Below are positions 43,966 through 59,600 of a stretch of DNA of 64,000 nt, one piece after another. The notes under the pieces were generated by a model, which was not told the origin of the DNA, ran no database searches, and was given only the letters and a program-made list of their open reading frames with translations. The stretch spans positions 56,773,128 to 56,837,127 of the forward strand of contig CM055100.1 of NCBI GenBank assembly GCA_029204225.1. The letters run 5' to 3'. Within the stretch, counting starts at the first letter, position 1; each line of letters begins with the position of its first letter. This DNA is from Diphasiastrum complanatum (Eukaryota; Streptophyta; Lycopodiopsida; Lycopodiales; Lycopodiaceae). Both the position numbers and the translations under genes were made by a program.

Positions 43966-46200
43966 TCTTATTTTCTCATTTAAATAGAAGATTGTGTGAG
44001 AGTGCTCTTCCTCATTTCTTGTATGTCCTTGAGTGAGTGCAAGAGAGACTGACAATGGAAGAGAAAGAAATCTAGTGCTATCAAATGTCTCTTGTCATAT
44101 ATTGTATGAAACAAAGTTTGATATGTTTGGTGTGTCCTTAAGTTAGACATATTGCATTTAGTACATGTGCTATGTAAATTATCTAAACTTTAATTTGGGA
44201 GCTCAATGTTACTTGGTTCTTCACATCTATATTTTCTCGTTGTTTCTAGCCAAGGAAAATCTAGAATGGAGAACAATATTGGAGGTATTCATGAGGTGAG
44301 TATATCAGGTGTAGTACATTAATGCTCAAATGAAGGGATGGGCATAGCTTAAAGAAAAATTTCATATCATTGTATAACCATAGAGTTGTGTCACTCAACC
44401 TAGCTACTCTAAACAACTTCAATTTGTATTCTCAACTTGCTTGCAATGTCCTTGGTGTCTGCTCCATTATTGACAAACATATCTTCTTTTTTTAGGATCT
44501 TGCTCTTTCTAGGCTCAATGGCTTATATTATGGCTTGTTGTCCTATTAGCGTGAAACGTAAATCTTCTCACTTTAGCCTAAAGGTCTTAACTTATAAATA
44601 GCACACATGCATATGGTATGATTTTGTGGAAGATTTCCTATCAACAATATTCTTCATTTTGAACATTCCCAATGGCCTACAGCGTGAAAGATTTACCCAA
44701 GATTGGCTATGGATATACTTGATTGCTTTATATCCAAAACTAGGAAGCTAGAAATTGAGGTCAACATAGAATCATGCGAGATCAACCCCAAAGATCTAAC
44801 ATGTGTAAAAAAACATCAAAAATAGGTCAAATCTAAGTAAATAAAACTTTATCAAGAAATACATTTACATGTCCCACGTTGTCACTACATACAATATATG
44901 AAAGACGATCAAGGTACACCACCTTTGATCTCTATGAACAAAAGAGAACTTCTCTACTTGGTACTAATGAATGAAACTAACATGTATTGGTAGGATTCCA
45001 GGTCCAAGTTAGGTCACTTGCATATAATGTATGTAGTCCACATCCGAACCACCATCTCCCTCCTCCAATATAAGCCATAGATCTCACATAAAAGTGTGCA
45101 CCAATGAGAATGAGTCATGTGCTATGTCAAATTTCAAGTTCCTTCTAACCTCAAATGTGGAGGGCCCAAAATTGGCGTTTCTCCAATAGGCCTCCGAAGT
45201 CGGCTTTCAGCCTAAATTGACATTTAGCCTAATTTGGCTCACGTGGAACATAGTTCTACTTCCAAGCTTGCCCATTGGAAAACATGTGAATGTAGGCTTG
45301 AGGCCTATACTCGACTTTGGTTTGAGACCTAAATCATGAAGCTAAGATTTGCATATATTTTCACATATAGTAGCAATCATATTCAATTCATACTTCCATC
45401 TATCAAAGATCAATAAATAATTGAAATTTGTTCTTGGGAAGATAGTGAGTTAAGCAATGTAATAAGGTCTAGATAAGATTTGAGAATCCACCACACATAT
45501 TCCAAGAGAATCAAGAAAATTTAAAAAGATAGAAAATATACAATGCAAATTACAAGTGCTGCGATATATATTGGCATCCGCAACTTTCAACATCTATATT
45601 TAAAGCAGCCGAGAGTATTGGCTCTACAACTACTTCGATCATAATCTATAATCATATTCCAAGTTCACAAGTTTCTATGAATAATCTTTCACATCAAAAA
45701 ACCCACTTGAATCTAGATCGATAACTTCTAGTTTCTACAACAAACCAAAGTTTAAGTTTGCTACAAAAACATAATGCTTGTTGTGAAGGACCAACTGAAT
45801 TCTCCATTGGCAATAATTGTCGATAGAATCAACTAAATTCTCCATGAAGCTATTCACATTACGATTTCTCTATAACTTCGAACATGCACTTGGATAGGTG
45901 TTCCAAAGAGGCACAAAGATAGCTTTACAGTAGTCAATTGGAGTGAAGTGCAATATAGATGCCTATAACTCATTTAAGGTGCCTATAAGTTATTAGTGGC
46001 CAACTAAATCATATAACTAACATTGGACCTAGGCCTGACTATTCAAATTCTGAGGCATAGATGAAAGGCGATTAAGGACTCACTCATCTAATAGGCAGGT
46101 CTTAACCACATTGTGAATTATTTCATTCTCCATTTGCATTCTAATAGGGAAGCGTGAGATTTATCTTCCCTTTTATTGTGTCAATGTAAATTGATCCCTC

Positions 46201-48141
<1,941 letters not shown>

Positions 48142-48828
48142 CTAGTAATTTGATGGCGTACTAGTACTGAATGCCTTCTTTAATTGATCAATTATGGCCA
48201 CATCCAGTTGGAAGGTCTTCTGAAGCACAGCATCAGGGATTCCGGAACCGAACAACGTGTTCTGAAGTCGCTCAACACCAGAATTTTGACTGTTAAACAC
48301 CGCAAACGCCACAGCCGCTGTTCCTCCGATGTTATGTTGGAAGTGGACTAGTCCTCTGGGAATGATAAAAACATCTCCTTGCTCAAGTGTCTGAGAGAAG
48401 AGTGTATTGTTTGATGTCACAAAACCCACTTCAATCTTCCCTTGCACCACCAAAAATAGCTCAGAAGCGCGTGGGTGGACATGAGGACCGTTGAGGCCGT
48501 CTGGAGCAAAGTCTGATCGCAAGATAGATAGTCCCAGAGTGTTAAGACCAGGCAGTTGCTGCACAAAGGCAGGTGTTGGGACGAATCCATTGGTAGTGTT
48601 GGTAACGTTGGCTGCGTTGCGAAAACCTGTGAAAGTGAAATCGTCAGCCTTCACAGCTGAGGGATCTTTGCAGACAAATCCATTGACGTTAATTTGGGAG
48701 GTCAGATCTGCAACGCAAAAGTCTTGTAATGGATCCTCGTCAGCTGCAAGTGTGCAGCCACTGAATGATGTCAGAAACAATGTGACAATAATGGCCACTA
48801 TCTGAGCTCCATGCACCATGGCAGCCAT
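48142..48828 (-). CDS. Germin-like protein (cupin), intact single exon
   Basis: A 228-residue protein, the usual germin length of about 210-230. The ATG at 48828 sits in a good plant context (ACCAATGGC); the frame continues upstream only to a TTG. Residues 1-28 form a signal peptide ending near TLAAD, so it is secreted to the apoplast or wall. Germin box features: Cys38 and Cys53 (disulfide), box B GLNGPHVHPRASELFLVVQG with metal ligands His116, His118 and Glu123, box C with GDVFIIPRGLVHF and ligand His162. N-glycosylation sequons at Asn74, Asn77 and Asn140. Germins are manganese cupins; some have oxalate oxidase or superoxide dismutase activity, others only bind metal, and which applies cannot be told here. 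The copy bears no lesion. Confidence 0.93.
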   Translation of the reverse strand: MAAMVHGAQIVAIIVTLFLTSFSGCTLAADEDPLQDFCVADLTSQINVNGFVCKDPSAVKADDFTFTGFRNAANVTNTTNGFVPTPAFVQQLPGLNTLGLSILRSDFAPDGLNGPHVHPRASELFLVVQGKIEVGFVTSNNTLFSQTLEQGDVFIIPRGLVHFQHNIGGTAAVAFAVFNSQNSGVERLQNTLFGSGIPDAVLQKTFQLDVAIIDQLKKAFSTSTPSNY

Positions 48829-48951
48829 TGGTGCAGCTATCAAATCAACTGATTTTATGAAGAAAATGCAGCTGAAACTTTTATTTCTATGAAGCTAGGA
48901 ATTGTGGTGCTGTTGTTGTCGTGATATCGAATGCACAAAACTTCCTGACGT

Positions 48952-48959
48952 ATTTATAT
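48952..48959 (-). promoter_or_regulatory. TATA box of the germin-like gene
   Basis: On the minus strand GCATATAAATACG gives a TATAAATA core about 125 bases upstream of the ATG, implying a 5' leader of roughly 90 bases. Nothing else in the leader starts with ATG. Confidence 0.7.
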
Positions 48960-49002
48960 GCAGTAAAGGATGGGCATTTATAGGCAGGAAAGGATGGTTA
49001 CA

Positions 49003-49040
49003 GCACAGACTATTGACAAGTGCACAGACTATTGACAAGT
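49003..49040. repeat. 19-bp tandem duplication in the germin promoter
   Basis: GCACAGACTATTGACAAGT occurs twice head to tail about 45-90 bases upstream of the TATA box. Each copy holds a TTGAC core (as in WRKY W-boxes), though the following base is A rather than the preferred C or T. Confidence 0.8.
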
Positions 49041-49580
49041 GCAGAGAAAGAGTGGTATGGATAATGGATGCAATTGGAGCATAGCAATTTGGGTGGGAGT
49101 AGTCAAATCAGAGAGTGCGTGTGCAAATGAGAGAGCGAGAAAGTCAGAGTAGTAAAATTTCCACACAAATGCGTGTTCAAAGAGTTCTTACGATATACAA
49201 TGACATTCATTTTGACTTTATGTATTAAGGAATCGGATAGGCATATGACACCATGATAAAGAACCAGTCTCATTGTCTTCATAGGCTAGGCTTGGAATGC
49301 CTCAGACTATGATTCTTGGAAGGCCTCAGACTATGATTCTTTACCTGGTAGAATGTTATTTACCCGGCTCATTCCATTGTGTAATGCATAGTTGCCGCTT
49401 TTTCACATGACCGTTATGCAATAGAATCTGCATCTGAAAAGCATAATCATTGTTTTAGAAGCTGAGCTTTTCATAGGACCAATAAGAAGCATATTTTGCA
49501 TATGAAAAACATAATCAATCATGTTGAAACCATTGGGTAGCCCATTCTGCTTTTTAAGCAGCAGAAAACACACCAACTTT
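49041..49580. other. Upstream flank of the germin-like gene
   Basis: Contains a 23-bp echo GGAATGCCTCAGACTATGATTC / GGAAGGCCTCAGACTATGATTC near 49288-49335 and a partial copy of the hairpin element below (TTACCCGGCTCATTCCATTG and GTGTAATG at about 49360-49388). Confidence 0.5.
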
Positions 49581-49700
49581 GCATTACCTACTATGGAAGG
49601 GGCCGGGCACAGGCCATTCTGCCCGGTGCCTCACCCAAATTTTTTTGGAAATCCTTACCAGGCAAAATGGTGGATGCCTGGCCCCTTCCATTGTGTAATG
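49581..49700. mobile_element. Hairpin MITE-like element
   Basis: A 120-bp perfect-ended inverted repeat: CATTACCTACTATGGAAGGG with following bases to about 49627 against the reverse complement of 49657-49700 (CATTACACAATGGAAGGGGC and following), about 36 of 44 bases paired. The loop is about 29 bases. A half copy lies at 49360-49388, so it is a family. It sits about 750 bp upstream of the germin-like start. Confidence 0.75.
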
Positions 49701-50168
49701 AATACTTTGAAGTTTTCCACATGTACATTATGAAGCATTATGAGCACTTTGAGTTTTTTCAACCAGTTTGACGCCGCCACATGGCAGCCTATGCCACCTA
49801 CGCCACCTAGCAGGTTGAAATGCGCACCAATTTTTTTTTAAATATAGATGCGTTTTAATGTGTTCAAAAAATGGGCAGAATACTCACAAAGTATCCATTA
49901 TGTTAAGGTAATGATTTCAGTTGCAATTGGTCAAAGAGGGTTTAAGAAAGTGCTCTAAATTTAGTCACCCTACAACATGAAGGCCCATGAAGGAAGGTCC
50001 ACAAAAGGACTTTCAATTGTCATAAGGAAAAGTCATGGAATGGTGCTGCGTAAAAAAGGCAAGAAAAGTGGCCAAAATTTTGAGACTTGCCCTACAAAAT
50101 GAAGGTCACATGCAATACGAAGGGCTGCAAACTTTAAATTAGCACGCAAAGGAAAGTGCATGGAATAG

Positions 50169-50170
<2 letters not shown>

Positions 50171-50220
<50 letters not shown>
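50171..50220. repeat. Microsatellite (GA)n
   Basis: About 25 GA units. It lies just beyond the end of the truncated copia Gag-protease fragment on the minus strand. Confidence 0.98.
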
Positions 50221-50223
<3 letters not shown>

Positions 50224-50289
50224 CTCTAGTGTTATCTTGGTGTGGAGATGGAAAGACTTTTGCACTCTTGAGCATTTATTGAATTTGGT

Positions 50290-51130
50290 CTATGTTACAC
50301 ATTCTTTTTATTTGATGCTCCGAAATCCAGGAACCAAGAACTGTCGCCTGAGGCTTCTTGATGGCTGGTCATGAAGACATCATGATCCATTTTTTGAATA
50401 GGCTGTGGAGCTTCTGCAGCTACATTTGCCACTTGATTCGACTGCCCCTTGCTGTTGTTCTTCGCCTGCAGTATCCGGTAGTCTTGAATTTTGTGGTTGT
50501 TTCGCTTGTAGTATCTGTAGAACATCTTCTTCTTTGTCTGCAGATTCGACTATTCTTTGTGCTGAGCTGGTTTCTGGTCTGGCTTTGCTTGCTTCGGGCC
50601 TTTCTTCTTCTTCTGCTTAGTCGTGCTCTTGTTTGTGTATAAGGCGTGAGAATCAGCTGAGGAACTTGAGGCTTCGTTCCTCTGTGTGTCTTCTTGCAAC
50701 AACATAGTAATGACTCTAGAAAGAGTCAATTTTGGATGAGTCGTGATGATCATCACCTAGTTGTTGTATGAGCTTGGCAAGCTTGTAAGCAGTTTCATCA
50801 GTGCATCTTGATCATCTATGATAGATCCGACGGCGGCCATTTTCCTTAGCAGGTTCTTGAATCGATTGATGTGATTCTGTAGAGAATCACCATTCGTCAT
50901 CTTGAGGGAGTAAATTTTTTTTCTGAGATGTAGCTTGGAAGCTATATCTCGCACTTCATATAGTGTGCTCAAGATGTCCCAGACTTCTTTCGATGTCTGA
51001 GCCTCAGATACATGGCTGATTTGAGTATTTGTAATGTTGAGGATGATCAACGCGAAAGCTTTTCCATCCTTCAGCCTCCATCTGGCGATTGCATACATGT
51101 CAATGATGCGGTAGAGCACAAGACAATAGC
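50290..51130 (-). pseudogene. Copia Gag and protease fragment
   Basis: Minus strand. The open stretch 50757-51119 is a UBN2 Gag domain (LNITNTQISHVSEAQTSKEV, WDILSTLYEVRDIASKLHLR, NRFKNLLRKMAAVGSIIDDQ). Next comes a Ser/Lys-rich linker, a zinc knuckle in the form YYKRNNHKIQDYR with both flanking cysteines mutated, and the protease start SSWFLDFGASN, where the catalytic motif DSGAS is changed to DFGAS. The rest of pol is missing, cut off before the GA microsatellite. Confidence 0.85.
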
Positions 51131-51239
51131 GGGCGAAACTGCGTGCTCTACAAAGCTAATTCAATCTGTAAAGCAATGAAACGTTATTATTAACAATAAA
51201 AGAATCAATGCACAGGGCATCTACTTTGTCTGTCTCTGA

Positions 51240-51256
51240 CAAGCTTCTGATACTCA
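51240..51256 (-). other. Degenerate primer-binding site
   Basis: Minus strand GAGTATCAGAAGC resembles the initiator-tRNA-Met site TGGTATCAGAGC with one inserted base, and lies about 120 bases before the Gag frame at 51119, where it is expected. Confidence 0.4.
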
Positions 51257-51469
51257 ATTTACATACGCTCTCCTCTTCCTGTTTGATACGCAGATGGTAC
51301 ACAAACTATATACATAATTTCATAGGTTTGCAGCTGAAGAAAGTACAAAGTGGATGTGATGTCTGTAGGAGATCGTGGGTAGCTGTTGTCGTTGTCAAAT
51401 CTGATTGCACAGTTGCATGGGATGAGCGTGAGAAGGCTGCGACGTCAGCTTTCGCTGAAACGAACGTTG

Positions 51470-51640
51470 GTGAAGATGCAAAAAATGCGACACTCTGACG
51501 AAATGCCTTAGAATTTGATTTACATGGTGCCTTCACTTTTCCTAGGGCACCTTCGGTATTTTGTAAGGCAATGTCGTCTTTTTCGCCTCTCACAAATCAC
51601 GTGTAAAAAACACAGTGTTGTGTTTCTTTCGCCTTTTCAT
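51470..51640 (+). repeat. Partial copy of LTR family B, opposite to the adjacent gag
   Basis: On the plus strand AATGCCTTAGAATTTGATTT, TTTTCCTAGGGCACCTTCGG and AAGGCAATGTCG closely follow the family B LTR at about 11290-11400 (AATGCCTTAGAATCCATTTC, GGCACCTTCGGGATTT). The neighbouring Gag runs on the minus strand, so this piece is not its own LTR in the usual orientation. Confidence 0.55.
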
Positions 51641-52134
51641 CGCCTGTGAGAATTTGCATGTAAATATGCAGACTGCGCGACAACGTGAGTAAATATGCAG
51701 CATGAATGGAGGCAGATTAGAATGGGATTTAGAAGAGTAGAGGAAATAAATCCAACATGAGAGTCTGATATCTTAATGAGGAACTTGCTTGTATAGGTGA
51801 TGTTATCAAAAAGGGGAACTTCTTCAAATCCTCCTAAATGGATTTGTTGAAGGCTTTGAAAATTTGGTGCAGAGATATTCGTTCAAAAGGAGGTAATGTC
51901 CTTGGAAGACTTGCAAAGTATGTTGGTGGCCAACATCGGAGGAGCATCTCCCAACATTGATGGAGATTATGGGCATTCTTCATCAAAGAAAAGTGTAAAG
52001 ACAAAGGAAAGAGGACCAAAAAACAATGAGAAAATTTAGAGGAATAAGGCAAAATTTCTTGAAGCGATGGTAAGAGGGTCACATTAAGAGGTTTGGTCAC
52101 ATTGCAAGAGGTTTGGTCACATTTCAAAGAAATG

Positions 52135-55343
<3,209 letters not shown>

Positions 55344-55530
55344 GTAGGTAAAATATGATGAATTGATTGGTAATTGCATTCACAGAATTGCACAAGGGCT
55401 AACTTCTGCTGACATAAGACTTTCCTCAGCTATGTAGGTGTAGGTAAAATATAATGAATTGATCAGTAATTGCATTCATAGACTTGCACAAGGGCTAAAT
55501 ACTAGCTGACATCAAAGTTTCCTAATCAGA
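55344..55530 (+). repeat. Tandem duplication, 96-bp period
   Basis: GTAGGTAAAATATGATGAAT at 55344 and GTAGGTAAAATATAATGAAT at 55440, each continuing ...AATTGCATTCA, TTGCACAAGGGCTAA and GCTGACAT. Confidence 0.85.
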
Positions 55531-56650
55531 ACATTTTATTTTTGAGACATACAAGCAAAAATAGTCAAACGTAGGATTTTTCCGATGAATTCAAAAGTGC
55601 AAAAGTAACTTGCTAAGATTTGGAACAAAGGTAACAGAAAGCCTAGAATAGTCCTATAATCAATGGTACTCAAATACCAACATTCACGAGCAAAAATCTT
55701 GAAACAAGTGGTGTACTGGTGAAGTTCTTTGTTCCTCTCATACATGCCAAATTTGTTGGCTCTTACAATCACAAGCTCACCATGCTGGTGAGAAACAGAA
55801 TTGTACATTAGACGATGAAGCATCCTTGAAATAAAGCAGAAAGGTATCCATGCATCTCCAAATGTTCTTGTTTGAAACCTAATCTACATTTTCTAAACAG
55901 TTTCTTTTCTATGCCACATAGGCACCAAATGGTGATTGGCATTCACCTGAGTAACAAGACATTGTACCCATACCTGAAAAATTACAAGCCCCTACTATAA
56001 TTGAGATATGATCTTAGCCGAAAATAAATTATTTCCGCCTTGCAAATGAATGTGTTGAGTGAACCACTTGAGTAAAAATCTATTGAAAAGTCATCCCATA
56101 CCATCAACCCCAAAAAACATGGCTCATAATAATCATCCAGCATGGGCACTTTGTCGATCTAGAATCAACATAACAGAAGCCAAAAAAAGAAATTCATTTT
56201 ATCAGCATAGCAACTATGACATATCTGGACTGTTTTCTTAAAGAAAATTTGTTGCTCTGCCTATTTTGAAGTGTGCAGCTTTCACAATAGAATGCCAAAT
56301 ATTGTCTATTGGAAAATAAGGTAGACTGTTCAAAAATCAGCATAACCGCAAACCAACCACTGCATGAAAGGCTCTGTGATGGACGAGGTACCGTCCGTAA
56401 TCATCATTATGACTATTTTTTGCCATAACTCTATGAAGAATGCCAAAGCTTGAACAGATGAACTAGATCTTTGATCAGTGAACTGATTGATCCCACCGTA
56501 TTTTATTAAGAATTTTAGAGAAAGTGAAAGTTTTGATACCTCACTTCAACAAAGAGCATAAAAAGGGATTGAACTGTCGGAAATTAATGACAACCACGAG
56601 TCAGATCTTGACTAACCCAGCAACAATTTATGAGTCGAAGTGATTTCGTT
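55531..56650. other. 3' flank of the four-exon gene
   Basis: No separate gene recognised. The part next to 56653 is presumably the 3' untranslated region of the gene on the minus strand; no single polyadenylation signal stands out. Confidence 0.4.
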
Positions 56651-56652
56651 GC

Positions 56653-56685
56653 TTATTTCTTGTATTTTCTTTCCCATCTCCTTTT
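56653..56685 (-). CDS. Exon 4 of the 112-residue protein gene
   Basis: 33 bases after acceptor TTTGCCAG, coding KRRWERKYKK and stop TAA. Short, but phase and basic composition continue exon 3. Confidence 0.7.
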   Translation of the reverse strand, partial: KRRWERKYKK

Positions 56686-59600
56686 CTGGCAAATCCAGCA
56701 CACAGAAGGTCAGGACTATGTTTGACTACATTTGAATAAGCCTAAATCCCTTGAGAAAATCTTAGACTGAAACAGACTGTAAAAGCTAACCAACTTGAAA
56801 AGTGACACGCCACCATCTGTTCTCAATTAATGGTAAGGCCATCACAAACAAATTTTCTAGCCTTATGGTACCTTTAAGTCCAACAGCATTTGTGGCATCT
56901 TCTCCATAAGCTCGACTGTCCTCTTTCGCCTGAAACATCCAACACACAAATGAAACATATGGTCAAAAATCACTCATGTGAAATAAAATAGCAGATTTAG
57001 TTTACCAAATTCTTAGATAATCATTTAGGTCCGAATAGTAAGGACACGCTTACTTTTCCGCAGCCTCTCGGTCCACCTTATGACCTTTCATTTTTGTTTT
57101 CATTTCCTTCCGGGGTTGATCGTACGGCCATTCCCTAGATGTTCAATCCAATCAAAGTAAGACTTCTTAGTAGACGGAAATATATATGCAAATCATCGTT
57201 TTATCAGATTGCAATCCAGAACGAGCATTCTGGATCATCAGCATTCCAGACAGCAGAATGCTGCCCAGAACCTTTATTGTTTCCACTAAAATCCAATAAA
57301 AACCTCAAAAAATCAGTTTCTGAAAACCCGAAATTTTCTACAAACTCAATTTTTTTTGTAAAAACCCTTTCAAGAAACCAAAAAAAAATAGATAAAAATT
57401 GGCACGTTCCAGAAAACTCTCATGGGGAAGTAGTTATTCATTCTTCTCAAAGAACCATCCATCTATTTTCCTGGTGAAGGACTCTGTTAAAGGTTTGCTG
57501 AAGACATCCATATCGTAGTTGCCTCTCAATTTGAAACAGTTCCAAAAAAAAAAATTAAAACAAGAAAAATTTTGAAAAAAATTCAACCTTTCACATTTCT
57601 TTTAAAGAAAAAATAGGGAGCTTCTTGATTCGCATCATGAATTGATTCAGAACATTTGGGATCACAGTTCATTGGAACTATGAGTGTAAGAGACACCTCC
57701 TCAAGATCCTGCTTTCAAGACAAAACAATAGAGAACACATTGTTGGAGAAACCACCCAACCAAGTAGAAGCAACCAATCAATCTCTAAAAGCTTCACTTC
57801 TAAACCAAGGATTAGGAAGCATGAGAGTAGAGAGAGATCCTAGCAATGAATCCACCATATGATGCAGTAGTAGGGCGAGTTTGGCCCCCTTATATAAGGT
57901 CCCCATGTACAAATAGTAATGCGAGGTCCCAACTCCCCTATACATAGATTTTACCATACATAGAGTCTCTATACATGGATTCTTTATACATAGATTCTCT
58001 ATACATAGATTGCTATCGATACTCTACACGTGCATATACAGTCCCAAACCTTGTACTAACTCCAATTAGTGTGTTTGGGCCTCACAAGGTTATTAATTAC
58101 TTGCGAGTCACATCCAGTATGATGTGGCATAACTAATAAACTTCATTCACTGGAGTACGAGTATCCTTTCTAGGACTATACTGAATCCTATATACAGGGT
58201 GTGGACATAACAATGAGACTTAAAATTACTAAGCCCAAGGGATGTCACAGGAGTAAACTAGCAGCTCAAACAAGCAAACTCAATCCCAATGAATTTGTTT
58301 TTGTTAATTAGAATCTATCAACTGTTATCAATGATAAATCGTGCTGGGTGTCTGCAAAAGAGATAAGATTGTATCCTAACACCTCCTTAAACGAGTGGCA
58401 ATTTCTGCTCCATGCATGGTGATGGTATATGTGCTAAAAAGATTGTACAGCTTCTTGACCCACTGTAGAATGTGTAGTGATACTTTGGGTGATCAATTAA
58501 GACCAGTCTGGCTCCAAAATTGACAGGCGCATGAAGATCATGAATCATTGTTCATGGAGCTTTCAGAAATTGCAAGAAACCTAAAATATTTTATTCAATA
58601 GAGAATTTGATCGAACATTATGCTTCAGGCAAGGAACAACCCATAAAAGACCCATAAACATTCAAAAGTCAAAATTACTCGCCAGGCACAACCAAGGACA
58701 AGCGACAAATGGGCGTAAACTATTCTCATTTACATCCATAAGTTCTATGTGTGGGGCAAGAGCCCTAAGAAGCTATTCAAGAAATGCTACTCGTTTTCTG
58801 TGCATGAACATGACGAAGGTGGAAATAGCACATGCCTTAGCTATGCATGGATGGGGCTTTAAGAAAAAGTGGCAAATTTCAAATTACAGACTAGAGCCAC
58901 AATAGAAAGAAATTGAATATGGAGATAGCTCATTGACAAAGAGGTCATGCTGAACACCAGCTCGCAACCAAATCTAGAAGAATAACAAGTGCATCTTAGG
59001 TGGTGGATAGCTGCTGAATTTGATCCCTCACACACAAGATTGTTTGCAACATCACAAGACAGAACCATCAAAAAACCTAGAAAGACATGGAACTAGTATG
59101 ACTAAATCTTTCATAGATGATGCAATCAAATTGAATGCTTAATGATCTCTTTCAAGAAGGCTCTATCAAGGAAGATCTTATCTCACTCTCCACCCATAAG
59201 GTTTTAGCCATCAGTACCTTCATTTTGTTCCCATCTAGCTCGGTGAAATCACTCACCATAGATACCTCTCTAAAAATGTCAGCCATGATGATTAGGGACA
59301 CAAGAGTACAAAACGATATCGATATTAGATTAGAAGCTTGTACTGCCTGTTGCTTTTATAAAATATACTAGTTGCAATTCACAAATGCCACAAGCTTGGG
59401 TTGACCAGTAATATCCTGCAAGCCAAGTCACAAGTGCCTGTACTTCTGCTAGCAGTCCTTAACATGTGTCAACCACCAAAATTGAATTTCCCATACTTAT
59501 TTCACATTTGGCTTGTACCTACCAGTTCTTTGTCAAATGCTCCAAGTGCTCCTTTGTTGTTTCTCATGTCCACATAGTGAATAACGTAGCCAACACCGAT

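Noticed and set aside
48491-48805. 104-codon plus-strand frame overlapping the germin-like gene
   Set aside because: Antisense shadow; no similarity and no promoter.
48829-48843. Upstream extension of the germin-like frame by five codons
   Set aside because: The extension starts at TTG; the first ATG at 48828 has a good context and gives a proper signal peptide.
57139-57477. 112-codon plus-strand open frame
   Set aside because: Lies in intron 1, antisense to the conserved gene; low-complexity Lys/Asn/Ser content without any domain.
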